Source: Bailinhaonella thermotolerans
GTDB lineage: Bacteria; Actinomycetota; Actinomycetes; Streptosporangiales; Streptosporangiaceae
NCBI RefSeq assembly: GCF_003594875.1
Contig: NZ_QZEY01000001.1
Location: forward strand, 558,001-622,000
Reading direction: 5' to 3'
DNA: 64,000 bases
The position numbers and the translations under genes were made by a program. The notes beneath the pieces are model-generated. The model searched no databases. It was given only the letters and a program-made list of their open reading frames with translations, and was not told where the DNA came from. Below, piece after piece: positions 24,752 to 33,867 of this stretch (the stretch's first letter is position 1; each line of letters opens with the position of its first letter).

Positions 24752-25465
24752 TCAGCGGCTGAGCATCGCAAAGGCCTTCAGCCTCGCCAGGTCGGCTACC
24801 ACGAGCCGCCGATAGCCCGTTCTGATCAATCCGGCATCGCGCATCTGTTTGACGGCCTTGACCGCCGACTCCTTTGCGGCACCGACCAGCTTTCCCAGCT
24901 CTTCCTGAGTGAGCTCGATACCGAGGTCGGTGCCGCCCTCCGCCGGGTAGCCGTGGCGTTCCGTCAGCTGAACGACCACTCGGGCCAGCCGCTGGTCGAC
25001 CGGGTAACCCGCGAAATCCAGCCGCCGCTGATTGGCCCAGTCCAGCCGGTTGCCGAGCATGGTCGCGAGGAGTCTCCACGCTTCGGGGTTGCGGTTGAGG
25101 AAACCCAGGAACCGCTCCTTCGGCAGCCGATGAACCGCCCCGTCCGTGCACGCGATCACGGTCGCGGACCTATCGGTGTCCCGAATCGCCGCCAACTCGC
25201 CCACCAGATCCCCGCTGACCCTGATCCCGAAGAGGACCTCCGCGCCACTCTCCAGGGATCCGACCACCTTCACACACGCCGGCGACCTGCTCCCCCGCGC
25301 TCGCAGCACCAGCACCTGATCGGTGGACGCTCCCTGCGCCATCAACGTCTGCCCGGTACTTACCCGCTGCTCAGGAGCGATCGCCAGCAGCTCACTCCGG
25401 AGCGACGCCTTCAATCCCGCCAGGAACGTCCCGATCGGCCAGGCTTCTCTCTCGGACTCGACCAC
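24752..25465 (-). CDS. CRP/FNR-family regulator with intact cyclic-nucleotide pocket
   Basis: The 237-residue protein has an N-terminal cNMP-binding jelly roll: RVSTGQTLMAQGASTDQVLVL, then the phosphate-binding cassette GDLVGELAAIRDTDRSATVIA, in which the Glu after Gly and the Arg-Ser-Ala are kept. The C-terminal HTH_Crp winged helix is IELTQEELGKLVGAAKESAVKAVKQMRDAGLIRTG. GTG 25465 is the only reasonable start (upstream codons hit noncoding sequence). It lies on the same strand just upstream of the cyclase operon, separated by 360 bp, so it likely reads the product of that cyclase and may control the operon (inference). The long antisense frame extending to 27022 is not real. Confidence 0.85.
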   Translation of the reverse strand: MVESEREAWPIGTFLAGLKASLRSELLAIAPEQRVSTGQTLMAQGASTDQVLVLRARGSRSPACVKVVGSLESGAEVLFGIRVSGDLVGELAAIRDTDRSATVIACTDGAVHRLPKERFLGFLNRNPEAWRLLATMLGNRLDWANQRRLDFAGYPVDQRLARVVVQLTERHGYPAEGGTDLGIELTQEELGKLVGAAKESAVKAVKQMRDAGLIRTGYRRLVVADLARLKAFAMLSR

Positions 25466-25583
25466 ATCCCCACTATCCCCGCCCTCGCCGCAAGGAGAAA
25501 TCGCGTTGAGTACGAAAAGTGATTCCGCTGAGGAGCAGGTCGCCAACGGCGGCGTCGTAACACCCATAGCCGGGTAGCTCGGC

Positions 25584-25949
25584 GTGGGCGGGCAGCGCGG
25601 CGAGCGCCATCCGCGAACGCGGGAACCGGGCGGGTCAAGGCCGCCTGCGAGATGGGCCGGCCGGTGGGGTGGCGTTGTCACCGGGGCCGGCGATGCGGCC
25701 CGAGGCTGTGAGGAACTGGGACCCCGTCCGGGCAAACTGTTCGGATCGTTCGTCTTCACCCGCGCCTTCCGGGCGAAGATGGCCGAGTTCGACGGCTTCC
25801 GCGCCCTGGCCGAACAGGGGCTGCGCGCCGTCGGCGACGATCCGGTGGCCCGGAGGAGGCTGGAGCTGATGCGTGACATGTACGCGTTCATGATGGAGCG
25901 CTTCCCCGGCCTGCTGGACGAATGGGACCGGATGAAGGACGGGCGATGA
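25584..25949 (+). pseudogene. Truncated GbsR/MarR-type regulator (C-terminal half only)
   Basis: Only the C-terminal ~70 residues look real (KLFGSFVFTRAFRAKMAEFDGF ... RDMYAFMMERFPGLLDEWDRM), matching the dimerisation region of the regulator at 30064 (FYDFLAERMPALLIEWRARR). The upstream part lacks a helix-turn-helix and is Gly/Arg-rich noise, so the DNA-binding half has been lost. Its stop overlaps the glycosyltransferase start by 4 nt (ATGA), so the ancestral gene was coupled to that enzyme and probably regulated it. Confidence 0.6.
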
Positions 25950-27169
25950 AGGCGCTGCTGATCACCATGGGCAGCCGGGGCGACGTGCAGCCGTACCTCG
26001 CGCTGGCCAAGGGCCTGAGCGAGGCCGGGCACCGGCCGCTCGTGGCCGGGCCGCGTCGCTTCCGGCCGTCGGCCGCCGGGCACGGCATCGACTATGTGCC
26101 CCTGCCCGACGAGACGCTCGACCTGCGGGACGCGGTCAAGGGGAGAGGCGCCAGGGCGGCCATCACCGCCGCCCGATCCGTCAAGCCGATGATCCGCCGC
26201 CTGCTGGACGCGCAGGCGACGCTGGTGGAGCGGGGCGGCGATGTGGTCGTTTACCACCCCAAATCGCTCGGCGGGCCGTACGTGGCCGAGAAGCTGGGCG
26301 TCCCGGCGATCGCCGGGCTGCTGCTGCCGCTGTACCTGCCGACCGCGGCGTTCGCCTCGCCGATCCTGCCGGCGCGCCCGCCCCGGGCGTTCAACCGGGC
26401 GAGCTGGCGCGTCGCCGCGGCGGTGGAAGCGCCGTACCGGGGCCTGATGCGCCGGTGGCGGACCGAGGCGCTCGGCCTGGACGCCGGGTTCCGCCCGGTG
26501 GCGGACCTGGTCAAGGCCGGCGAGGTGCTGCACGCCTGGAGCCCGTCCCTGCTGCCCGCCCCGGGCGACTGGCCGGCCTCCGCCGGGCCCGTCGGCTTCT
26601 GGACGCTGCCGCCCTCCGACGGGTGGAGCCCGCCGGAACGGCTGGTCGCCTTTCTCGAACGCGGCGATCCTCCGGTCTACGTCGGTTTCGGCAGCATGGT
26701 CCCCGGCGACCCGCAGGCCCTCACCGCGACGGTCCTGGAGGCGGTACGGCGGTGCGGCCGGCGGGCGGTGCTGGCCACCGGGTGGGGCGGCCTGCGGCCC
26801 CCGGCGCCGGCGGCGGACGTCCTGGTGATCGAGGAAGCCCCCCACGACTGGCTGTTCCCGCGCGTGGCCGCGGTCGTGCACCATGGCGGCATCGGCACCG
26901 TCGCGGCGGCCCTGCGCGCGGGCGTCCCGCAGGTCGTCCGCCCGTTCATCGGCGACCAGCCGTTCTGGGCCGCCCGCCTGCACCACCTGGGTGTCGCCCC
27001 GGCCCCCCTGACCGCGCGCCACCTCACCGCGGCGGCGCTGGCCGCGGCCATCACTGGGGCCATCGCCTCAGCCCCGGCGGCGCGCGCACTCGGCGAGCAG
27101 GTATCCCGTGAGAACGGCGTCGCCACGGCGGTCACCGGCATCCTGCGTTCGGCCGCCGGATCGCGCTGA
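25946..27169 (+). CDS. UGT-type (GT1, macrolide-inactivating-like) glycosyltransferase
   Basis: The 407-residue GT-B enzyme has the N-terminal acceptor domain ([21 protein letters not shown], the usual sterol/macrolide GT opening) and a C-terminal donor domain with [21 protein letters not shown] and [30 protein letters not shown], the nucleotide-sugar signature ending in D-Q. It transfers a sugar to a small lipophilic acceptor such as a macrolide, polyketide or sterol. With the antibiotic-type ABC exporter 250 bp downstream it could detoxify antibiotics. The start codon at 25946 overlaps the stop of the truncated regulator. Confidence 0.88.
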   Translation: MKALLITMGSRGDVQPYLALAKGLSEAGHRPLVAGPRRFRPSAAGHGIDYVPLPDETLDLRDAVKGRGARAAITAARSVKPMIRRLLDAQATLVERGGDVVVYHPKSLGGPYVAEKLGVPAIAGLLLPLYLPTAAFASPILPARPPRAFNRASWRVAAAVEAPYRGLMRRWRTEALGLDAGFRPVADLVKAGEVLHAWSPSLLPAPGDWPASAGPVGFWTLPPSDGWSPPERLVAFLERGDPPVYVGFGSMVPGDPQALTATVLEAVRRCGRRAVLATGWGGLRPPAPAADVLVIEEAPHDWLFPRVAAVVHHGGIGTVAAALRAGVPQVVRPFIGDQPFWAARLHHLGVAPAPLTARHLTAAALAAAITGAIASAPAARALGEQVSRENGVATAVTGILRSAAGSR

Positions 27170-27224
27170 CCCGCCGGATCGCGCTGTCCGGTCCCCGCGG
27201 CTGCCCGCGCCGCCCCTGGCCGTA

Positions 27225-27240
27225 CCTGAGCGCGCTCAGG
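27225..27240. promoter_or_regulatory. Perfect 16-bp palindrome between glycosyltransferase and ABC genes
   Basis: CCTGAGCG-CGCTCAGG is a loop-less perfect palindrome ~55 bp after the glycosyltransferase stop and ~185 bp before the ABC gene. Without loop it suits a protein-binding site better than a terminator; either remains possible. A 16-bp direct repeat (CCGCCGGATCGCGCTG) also occurs at 27153 and 27171, straddling the stop codon. Confidence 0.4.
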
Positions 27241-27423
27241 CACGGCGGCGTGAACAGCGGTCCGCCTCATGATCCGGGCGATGACGATCGCCGGCCTGTA
27301 GTGGTGAGGGGACAGTGGTCGGCCGGTACCTGGCCGAGCCGGGTCCGTGCTGTTACCGTCGATCGCGGTGCGCCGGGAAGTCTGGTCGGCAACGTCATGA
27401 CGGACCGGCTTCAGGGAGGCGCG

Positions 27424-28308
27424 ATGCCTGCCGTCCTCGTCCAGGGCCTCACCAAGCGTTTCGGCGCGGTCCGCGCGCTCGACGGCCTGGATCTCACCGT
27501 CCGGCGGGGCGAGGTGCACGGATTCCTCGGCCCCAACGGTTCGGGTAAGACCACCACGCTGCGCATCCTGCTCGGGCTGCTGCGCCCCGACGGCGGCCGC
27601 GCCGAGTTGCTCGGCGGCGACCCGTGGCGGGACGCGGTCGAGCTGCACCGGCGGCTGGCCTACGTGCCGGAGGATGTGGTGCTGTGGCCGTCGCTGTCCG
27701 GCGGGGAGGCCATCGACCTGCTCGGGCGGTTGCGCGGGGGCCTCGACCGGCGCCGCAAGGCCCAGCTTCTGGAGCACTTCGACCTGGACCCGACCAAGAA
27801 GGGCCGCGCCTACTCCAAGGGCAACCGGCAGAAGGTGGCCCTGATCGCCGCCCTGGCCTCCGACGTCGAGCTGCTCCTGCTGGACGAGCCCACCTCCGGG
27901 CTGGACCCGCTGATGGAGGCCGCCTTCCGCGCCTGCGTCGCCGAGGAACGCGGCAACGGCCGTACCGTGCTGCTGTCCAGCCACATCCTGTCCGAGGTCG
28001 AGGCGCTGTGCGACCAGGTCACGATCATCCGGGACGGCCGCGCGGTCGAAAGCGGCACGCTGGCCGAGCTGCGCCACCTGACCCGCACGTCCGTCACCGC
28101 CGAACTGGACCACGTCCCGGCCAGGCCGGCGTCGCTGGAGGGCGTGCACGTGGTGGAGGTCACCGGCTCGCGGGTTCGCCTGCGGGTGGAGCCGGACCGG
28201 CTCGACACCGTCCTGCGCCTGCTCCTGGACGCGGGCGTGCGCGGCCTGACCTGCCGGCCGCCGAGGCTGGAGGAGCTGTTCCTGCGGCACTACGAGGTCG
28301 CCCCATGA
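27424..28308 (+). CDS. ABC transporter ATP-binding protein (drug-exporter type)
   Basis: The 294-residue ATPase has Walker [10 protein letters not shown] (residues ~36-44), Q-loop region [16 protein letters not shown], signature [15 protein letters not shown] (a degenerate ABC signature, S-K-G-N), Walker [16 protein letters not shown] and the H-loop [13 protein letters not shown]. The C-terminal ~80 residues form the regulatory domain seen in DrrA/NatA-type exporters. ATG 27424 follows GGAGGCG; the extension to 27250 was rejected. Its stop overlaps the permease start (ATGA), giving a stoichiometric pair. Confidence 0.92.
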   Translation: MPAVLVQGLTKRFGAVRALDGLDLTVRRGEVHGFLGPNGSGKTTTLRILLGLLRPDGGRAELLGGDPWRDAVELHRRLAYVPEDVVLWPSLSGGEAIDLLGRLRGGLDRRRKAQLLEHFDLDPTKKGRAYSKGNRQKVALIAALASDVELLLLDEPTSGLDPLMEAAFRACVAEERGNGRTVLLSSHILSEVEALCDQVTIIRDGRAVESGTLAELRHLTRTSVTAELDHVPARPASLEGVHVVEVTGSRVRLRVEPDRLDTVLRLLLDAGVRGLTCRPPRLEELFLRHYEVAP

Positions 28309-29894
28309 CCGGCACCCTGGCGCTGGTGCGGCTGGCGCTGCGCCGCGACCGGGTACTGCTGCCGGTGTGGATCGTCGTCATCGTCGTCGCGGTCGCGGCC
28401 ACCGCCTCGGCCATCGCCGAGCTGTACCCGCAGGCGGGCCGGCGTCTCGCGCTGGGCGTCACCATCGGCTCCGCCCCTGCCCTGCAGGCGCTGACCGGCC
28501 CGGTGTACGACGCCTCGTCGGTGGGCGGGCTGACCGCCTGGCGCGCGACCATCGTGGCCTCGGTGCTGGCCGCGCTGATGAGCGTCACCGCGGTGACCCG
28601 GCACACCCGGGCCGAGGAGGAGAGCGGCCGGGCCGAGCTGATCGGCGCCTGTGCCGTGGGACGCCAGGCGCTCGCGTCGGCCGCGGTGCTCGTGGCCGGC
28701 GGGGCCGGCCTGCTCCTCGGCCTGCTCATCGCCCTGGCCCTGACCGGTCAGGGCCTGCCCGCCGGCGGCGCGCTGGCTCTCGGCCTGGCGGTGACGGGCA
28801 CCGGGTGGTTCTTCATCGGGGTCGCGGTCGTGGCCGCGCAGGTGACCTCGCATTCGCGCACCGCCAACGGCATGGCGCTGGCGGTGCTGGGCCTGGCGTT
28901 CCTGCTGCGCGCCGTGGGGGACGCGGCGGGGATGGAGGCGCTGTCGTGGCTGTCCCCGCTGGGCTGGGCGCAGCGGGTACGGGCCTTCGCCGGCGAGCGC
29001 TGGCAGGTGATCGCGCTGTTCGTGGTCGTGTCCCTGCTGCTGATCGCGGCGGCGGCGCTGCTGGCTCGCCGCCGCGACCTCGGCGCCGGGTTGATGCCGC
29101 CGCGACCGGGCCCGCCCGATGCCGCCCGCTGGCTGGCCGGCCCCCTGGCGCTGGCCTGGCGGCTGCAGCGGGGCGCCTTGCTGGGCTGGATGATCGGCTT
29201 CACCGTGGTGGGGGCGATGTTCGGGTCGCTGGCGCAGGGCGTGGGGGACCTCGTGCGCGACAACGCCCAGATCGCCGCGGCGCTGGCTCTGCTGGGCGGC
29301 GCCGGCGCGCTGATCGACACGTTCCTGGCCGCCCAGCTCGGGCTGCTCGCCCTGGTGGCGGGCGGCTACGCGGTCCAGGCCACGCTGCGTCTACAGGGCG
29401 AGGAGGCGGCGGTCCGCGCCGAGCCCGTGCTGGCCACCGCCGTTCCCCGCTGGAGATGGGCGGCCGGTCACCTGGCCATGGCGCTGGCCGGCAGTCTGCT
29501 GATCCTGCTGGCCGCGGGCCTGGCCATCGGCCTGGCCCACGGCATCCGCGTCGGCGAGCCCGCCGAGCAGACCGCACGCCTGGCGGGCGCCGCGCTGGTG
29601 CACGTGCCCGCCACCTGGACGCTGGCCGGGATCGCCATGCTGCTGTACGGCGCGCTGCCCCGGCTGACCGGCCTGGCGTGGGCGGCGCTGGTGGCCTTCG
29701 CGCTGCTCGGCCAGTTCGGCGAGCTGCTCCGGCTCGACGACCGCGTACGCGGCATCTCCCCCTTCGCGCACCTGCCCCGGGTGCCCGGCGGAGTGGTGGA
29801 CGCCGCCCCGCCGGCCTGGCTGATCGCGGTCACCTCCGTGCTCGCGCTGGCCGGAATCGCGGCCTTCCGGCGCCGCGACCTGAAGGCCGCCTGA
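28305..29894 (+). CDS. ABC-2-type permease, polyketide-antibiotic exporter family
   Basis: The 529-residue protein has about 12 membrane segments in two similar halves, each opening with an amphipathic stretch and a helix ([19 protein letters not shown] and [20 protein letters not shown]). This duplicated permease is characteristic of the TnrB3-type exporter of polyketide antibiotics and pairs with a single ATPase. Motifs [17 protein letters not shown] and [23 protein letters not shown] mark the conserved cytoplasmic loops. It is coupled to the ATPase by a 4-nt overlap. The substrate is unknown; the neighbouring glycosyltransferase hints at a macrolide- or polyketide-type compound. Confidence 0.88.
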   Translation: MTGTLALVRLALRRDRVLLPVWIVVIVVAVAATASAIAELYPQAGRRLALGVTIGSAPALQALTGPVYDASSVGGLTAWRATIVASVLAALMSVTAVTRHTRAEEESGRAELIGACAVGRQALASAAVLVAGGAGLLLGLLIALALTGQGLPAGGALALGLAVTGTGWFFIGVAVVAAQVTSHSRTANGMALAVLGLAFLLRAVGDAAGMEALSWLSPLGWAQRVRAFAGERWQVIALFVVVSLLLIAAAALLARRRDLGAGLMPPRPGPPDAARWLAGPLALAWRLQRGALLGWMIGFTVVGAMFGSLAQGVGDLVRDNAQIAAALALLGGAGALIDTFLAAQLGLLALVAGGYAVQATLRLQGEEAAVRAEPVLATAVPRWRWAAGHLAMALAGSLLILLAAGLAIGLAHGIRVGEPAEQTARLAGAALVHVPATWTLAGIAMLLYGALPRLTGLAWAALVAFALLGQFGELLRLDDRVRGISPFAHLPRVPGGVVDAAPPAWLIAVTSVLALAGIAAFRRRDLKAA

Positions 29895-30016
29895 GCCGGG
29901 CCGACGCTCCCGGCGGCCCGTACCGGCCGCACCGGCGCGTGCCGCGCATCCTTTCAACCGTTCGTCGCGCCCGCGGGCCTGAGATCAGACCTCCGACGGA
30001 CCTCCGACGGACACGA

Positions 30017-30036
30017 ATGACACTTATTTGTGTCAT
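30017..30036. promoter_or_regulatory. Operator of the GbsR/MarR-type regulator
   Basis: ATGACAC-TTATTT-GTGTCAT is a perfect 7-bp inverted repeat with a 6-bp spacer. It sits in an AT-rich pocket where the -35/-10 promoter for the regulator is expected; a -10-like TTATCT (30051) lies ~8 bp before the ATG at 30064, so the mRNA is probably leaderless and the gene autoregulated. Confidence 0.72.
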
Positions 30037-30063
30037 TTGCGCCAACTGTGTTATCTTCGCGGT

Positions 30064-30540
30064 ATGACGACGTCTGAGGAACTGGCCTTCGCCGATCGCG
30101 TCGCGCAGTTCTATGCGCGGGAGTACAAGTTCCCGCCCGTGACCGGCCGCGTCCTGGGTTACCTGCTCGTCTGCCGCCCGCCCGACCCGAGCATCGACGA
30201 GCTCAGCCAGGCCCTGCTGGCCAGCCGCAGCGCGATCACCAAGGCGATCACGCAACTGACCGACCTGCGTGTCGTACGCAGGTCCCGCCCGGCGGGGCAA
30301 CGGGTGGACCGCATCACCCTCGACCCGCGGGCGCTCGATCCGACGGGTTTCGCCCGCGAGACCTACCAGGAGCAGGCGGCGCTCGCCCGTGAGGCCCTGG
30401 AGATGCTCAAGGACGGCCCCTCCGAGCGGCGCTCGATGCTGGAGGAGGCCGCCGCGTTCTACGACTTTCTCGCGGAGCGGATGCCCGCCCTGCTCATCGA
30501 ATGGCGAGCCCGGCGCGACGCCCGCGGGCTCCGCCACTGA
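30064..30540 (+). CDS. GbsR/MarR-type transcriptional regulator
   Basis: The 158-residue regulator has a winged helix (VTGRVLGYLLVCRPPDPSIDELSQALLASRSAITKAITQLTDLRVVRRSRPAGQRVDRITL) and a C-terminal dimerisation helix pair (ALAREALEMLKDG, AAAFYDFLAERMPALLIEWRA). It belongs to the GbsR-like branch commonly found next to ABC exporters. It is an intact paralogue of the remnant at 25584. It follows the ABC operon by 170 bp on the same strand and precedes a hydrolase; it could control the exporter, the hydrolase and itself through the operator at 30017. Confidence 0.85.
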   Translation: MTTSEELAFADRVAQFYAREYKFPPVTGRVLGYLLVCRPPDPSIDELSQALLASRSAITKAITQLTDLRVVRRSRPAGQRVDRITLDPRALDPTGFARETYQEQAALAREALEMLKDGPSERRSMLEEAAAFYDFLAERMPALLIEWRARRDARGLRH

Positions 30541-30575
30541 CCACCCCCGCAGCCCGGCGCACGAAAGGAACCCCC

Positions 30576-31346
30576 ATGTCACGGCACCTCACGATCCCCG
30601 CGGCAGACACTCGAATCCAAGCCGTCGACACCCCCGGCGACGGCCCGGCCTTGCTCTTCCTCAACGGAGCGTTCGCGACCCAGCGCAGTTGGAAGCCCGT
30701 CCTCGACCGGCTCGCGGGAAAGCACCGGACCGTCACCTTCGACGCGCGGGGACGCGGCAAGTCGGGACCCTCCTCGGACTACTCCATCCGCGGCGCCGTC
30801 GACGACATCGGCCGGGTGATCACCGCGACCGGGGCCGAGCGGCCCATCCTGGTCGGATGGTCGCACGGGGCCACCATCGCGGTGCGCTACGCCGCCGAGC
30901 ACCCCGAGCGGGTCTCCGGGCTCGTGCTCATCGACGGCGCCTTCCCGATCAGCATGTTCGACGACGCGGGCAAGGACGGCGTGCGCCGGCAGTTCCGCCG
31001 CCTAGGCTGGATCATGCGCATCCTGGCCGCCCTCGGCCTGTCGGCCAAGATGACACCGGCACAGAGCGCGGAGCTCGTCATCGAACTGGACGCCGTGAAC
31101 GGCCGGCTCGGACCCGATTTCGAGGCTCTGACCATCCCGGCCGTGTACGTCGTGGGCACCGGGGCGCACTCGGGCGCCTCGGATCAGGAGATGCGGACCA
31201 TGCGCGCGGCCGCGGCCCAAGCCTGCGCGGGCAACAAGCGCGTCTCCGTGTTCGCCACGAGCCCCAGCAACCACGTGCGCATCCTGAGCAAGGACCCGGG
31301 CACCGTGGCCGCCGCGATCACCGACGTCATCCGCCGGTCCCAGTGA
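30576..31346 (+). CDS. Alpha/beta hydrolase
   Basis: The 256-residue hydrolase has the oxyanion strand ALLFLNGAFATQRSW, nucleophile elbow VGWSHGATIAV (S96), TLEFDA-type segment VTFDARGRGKSG and catalytic His in SPSNHVRIL (H233). A cap helix region (residues 130-170) determines specificity, which is unknown; N replaces the first H in the usual HG motif. ATG 30576 follows AAAGGA. It is 35 bp after the GbsR-type regulator and probably co-transcribed with it, which suggests it acts on the regulator's inducer. Confidence 0.88.
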   Translation: MSRHLTIPAADTRIQAVDTPGDGPALLFLNGAFATQRSWKPVLDRLAGKHRTVTFDARGRGKSGPSSDYSIRGAVDDIGRVITATGAERPILVGWSHGATIAVRYAAEHPERVSGLVLIDGAFPISMFDDAGKDGVRRQFRRLGWIMRILAALGLSAKMTPAQSAELVIELDAVNGRLGPDFEALTIPAVYVVGTGAHSGASDQEMRTMRAAAAQACAGNKRVSVFATSPSNHVRILSKDPGTVAAAITDVIRRSQ

Positions 31347-31612
31347 CCCCCGCCCGCGCCGGCCGGACATGAAGGGCCAGCGGCGCCCTCCTCGTCCCGG
31401 ACCGGCGTACTGCCGGCCGTCGCGGCGATCGCGCACGCGCCCGTCGCTTCGGCCACCGATGGCAGCCGGACCGCGGGCCGGCAGGCCGGAGGCGGCACCG
31501 CGACCGGCTTCTGCGGCTACGGCACCGCAGTCCGTTCGGGTGTAGCTCGTTTCCCCGGGACAGGCCGGCCTGGGATGCTGCGTCTCCTATCGCCCGAGCG
31601 GAGGAGATCGTG

Positions 31613-32404
31613 ATGGGCTCAGCGGCGCGAGGTCGCCTGGTCCCGCTCAACCGTAAGATCGACTTCTTCGGCGCGCGGTTGCCTGTCACGTCGATCCTCG
31701 GAGGCCCTGTGATGGCGAGCGGTGTGTTGCGATGGATCGGCGCACTCGTGGGCGGACACCGCCGGCCTGGAAGAGACGGCGGACGCGGGGCGGACACGGG
31801 CGTGCTGAACGCCACCCACGGGTCCCTGGCAGCCAGTGATACGAGAATCGTGCTCAGACGCGAGGTATCCCGTGATGAATTCGGATACTTCGCATACGAC
31901 CGGCACTGGCGCATCCTCCGGAGCCCACGCCTGAGCGAGCCGCCACCCCGCCGGCAGGTCTGGTCGGCAGGCGCCGACACCAGCGTCACCTATCTGGAAG
32001 ATCCTTACCTCGGACTTCACTACGTGGTGGTCCAGGGCAAGAGCGCGCCGCAGGTCAGCCATGCGATCCGGGCGTCGGTGCCCTGCTGGACACTCGAGGA
32101 GGCACTGGAGTTCTCGGCCGTCTCCACCGACAGAGACACCAAGATTCACGGGATTCATCTGGTCACCGCCAGCGCGCCGGTCAAGCAAACCGAGAACGTC
32201 GTGGAGTACCTGGAAACCCTCTCCGGCGACAACGATCCACAAGTGCGTCGCGCCGTCTTGGTCGGCATGGCCTACCTGGGCGGTTGGCCGGCCGTACATC
32301 GCATCGCCGAGTCCATGCGGGACCACGACCCGGATGAGGGAGTGCGCATCGACGCGGGCTACCTGCTGGAGGGGATCTCGATCCCGCCCGAGAGCCTGAC
32401 CTGA
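31613..32404 (+). CDS. Unknown protein with HEAT-like C-terminal helices
   Basis: The 263-residue protein has an N-terminal ~60 residues of low complexity, a central beta-rich part (RIVLRREVSRDEFGYFAYDRHWRIL, TYLEDPYLGLHYVVVQG) and a C-terminal pair of HEAT/PBS-like helical hairpins (NDPQVRRAVLVGMAYLGGWP, DPDEGVRIDAGYLLEGI). HEAT-like hairpins usually mediate protein contacts. No family can be named. ATG 31613 (6 bp after GAGGAG) is preferred over GTG 31610 for spacing. It stands alone. Confidence 0.6.
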   Translation: MGSAARGRLVPLNRKIDFFGARLPVTSILGGPVMASGVLRWIGALVGGHRRPGRDGGRGADTGVLNATHGSLAASDTRIVLRREVSRDEFGYFAYDRHWRILRSPRLSEPPPRRQVWSAGADTSVTYLEDPYLGLHYVVVQGKSAPQVSHAIRASVPCWTLEEALEFSAVSTDRDTKIHGIHLVTASAPVKQTENVVEYLETLSGDNDPQVRRAVLVGMAYLGGWPAVHRIAESMRDHDPDEGVRIDAGYLLEGISIPPESLT

Positions 32405-32506
32405 TCAACCTGCGCGGGTATATCCGGCCCACTGGCGGGCTCGTCGGATGCGACGTCATTCACGATCGAGGTGACAGACCCAGACCCCGTTGACCGAGGC
32501 CCGTCC

Positions 32507-32671
32507 TCAATGACGCGGACGCCCACGCGGTAAGGGCACATCCGTCCTGAAGCCGCCCTGATGAACACGCTCGTGCTGCCGGGCGAGGTGGCGACTCCAG
32601 TACTCCTCCAGACGCCCGCCGGCGACCAGCACACGCGACTTCAACACCGCTTCGCCTCCGAGCCGCTCCAT
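32507..32671 (-). pseudogene. Probable transposase C-terminal remnant
   Basis: The frame ends with KSRVLVAGGRLEEYWSRHLA, then RQHERVH and a stop at 32507, resembling the C-terminus of IS transposases found in actinomycetes in which a Y-W-x-x-H-L-x-x-x-H-x-R-x-H segment precedes a short tail. No inverted repeat, catalytic DDE residue or upstream homology remains, so only a scar is left. The rest of 32405-32886 has no supported gene. Confidence 0.35.
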
Positions 32672-32886
32672 ACATCCACCCCCCTTACTCCGGCTCGTGG
32701 CGCCTTCGAACTCGTGCGGGATCACCTCCCGCGGGTATGGGGAGGCACGCCGTGCAGCCGGCACCGGCCCACCTCGGGCGAGACCGGCGCGCTCTCCCAC
32801 GACGCGATCCAGGCAGGCGCCGTACTAACGGGCAGGCCGTACGGCTGCTGGCGGCCGCATTATGAGCATGTACGGCAGGCCGGCCG

Positions 32887-33786
32887 ATGAGGCCGCGAGG
32901 TGGGGAGGTGGCCGCGGAGGTCGGCGGATCCCGGCGAGGGGTCTTGTCGCCTCCCGGGGTTAGCATCCGGGTCGTGGGTCGTGATCTTCGAGTTTCTGCC
33001 GGTCTTTCGCTTCCGCGGGGGCGGGTGATCCGGTCGCAGGAGGGGCAGGGCGAGGTGGCGGCGCTGTGGCTGGGCGAGACGCCCGCCTCGCGGGGGTTGT
33101 GGGCGCGGTTGCGGGCCGAGCACGCGCGCACGGGGCTGTGGCCGCTGCTGCTGGACTCCAGGGATCACTACGGTGAGGAGTTCCGGCCGTGGGCGACGGG
33201 CGAGGTGTCCCCGGAGCGGATGTCTGAGCCGCAGGACCACGACCCGGCGGCGCTCCTGGCCTCGTGGTGGCGGAACTGCACAAGGGCCGGTGGGGACGCC
33301 GGCCTGCTTCCCGCGGACGAGCGCCTGGCCATGACCGCGCCGTTCGGCCGGACCTGGCCCGGTCTCGCGCCCGGCCGGGCGTTCGTGGCCGATCCGGAGG
33401 AGGTGGCCGCCGAGTACGGCGACGCCATCCTCGCGAGGCGGCCACGGGTACGCCTGGGGCTGGTTCCCGCCGCCTGCGGCGCCCACGCCCTGGCGACGAT
33501 GGGATGGGAGGGGCCGGTCAACCACGACAACGACACCGGCAAGCACGCCGCCGTCGTGCATGACTGGGAGCGGCGGTTCGGCGTACGCGTCGTCGCGCTC
33601 GGTTTCTCCACCCTGTATCTGAGCGTGGCGGCGCCGCCCGCCTCCCGGGACGAGGCACTGCACCTGGCCGCCGAGCACTTCGCCTTCTGCCCCGACCGGA
33701 TCTGGCAGGAGACGCACCCGGCCACCCTCGCCGCCTACGCCGACCAACTCATCGGGGCGACCTGCTGGGAGTTCTGGTGGGACTGA
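32887..33786 (+). CDS. DUF4253-domain protein
   Basis: The protein has 299 residues if started at ATG 32887; similarity starts around residue 30 (VVGRDLRVSAGLSLPRG), so a later GTG near 32970 is also possible. The DUF4253 core is clear: WPLLLDSRDHYGEEFRPW, then LGLVPAACGAHALATMGWEGPVNHDNDTGKHAAVVHDWERRFGVRVVALGFSTLYLSVAAPP and a final AYADQLIGATCWEFWWD. The family occurs in predicted toxin/immunity settings and as stand-alone proteins in Streptomyces relatives; its function is unknown. It is convergent with the hydrolase at 33868. Confidence 0.82.
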   Translation: MRPRGGEVAAEVGGSRRGVLSPPGVSIRVVGRDLRVSAGLSLPRGRVIRSQEGQGEVAALWLGETPASRGLWARLRAEHARTGLWPLLLDSRDHYGEEFRPWATGEVSPERMSEPQDHDPAALLASWWRNCTRAGGDAGLLPADERLAMTAPFGRTWPGLAPGRAFVADPEEVAAEYGDAILARRPRVRLGLVPAACGAHALATMGWEGPVNHDNDTGKHAAVVHDWERRFGVRVVALGFSTLYLSVAAPPASRDEALHLAAEHFAFCPDRIWQETHPATLAAYADQLIGATCWEFWWD

Positions 33787-33867
33787 CGCCCACGTCTGAT
33801 CAGTACGCCACGGGGCCGTACAACCGGCGCTCGGCACTCCAGCACCGATCACTCACCTGTTCGTGGC

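Noticed and set aside
25466-27022. Long minus-strand open frame reaching through the glycosyltransferase
   Set aside because: Only the part below 25465 (the CRP protein) has domain sequence; the rest is the antisense shadow of the glycosyltransferase and is Gly/Arg/Asp-biased.
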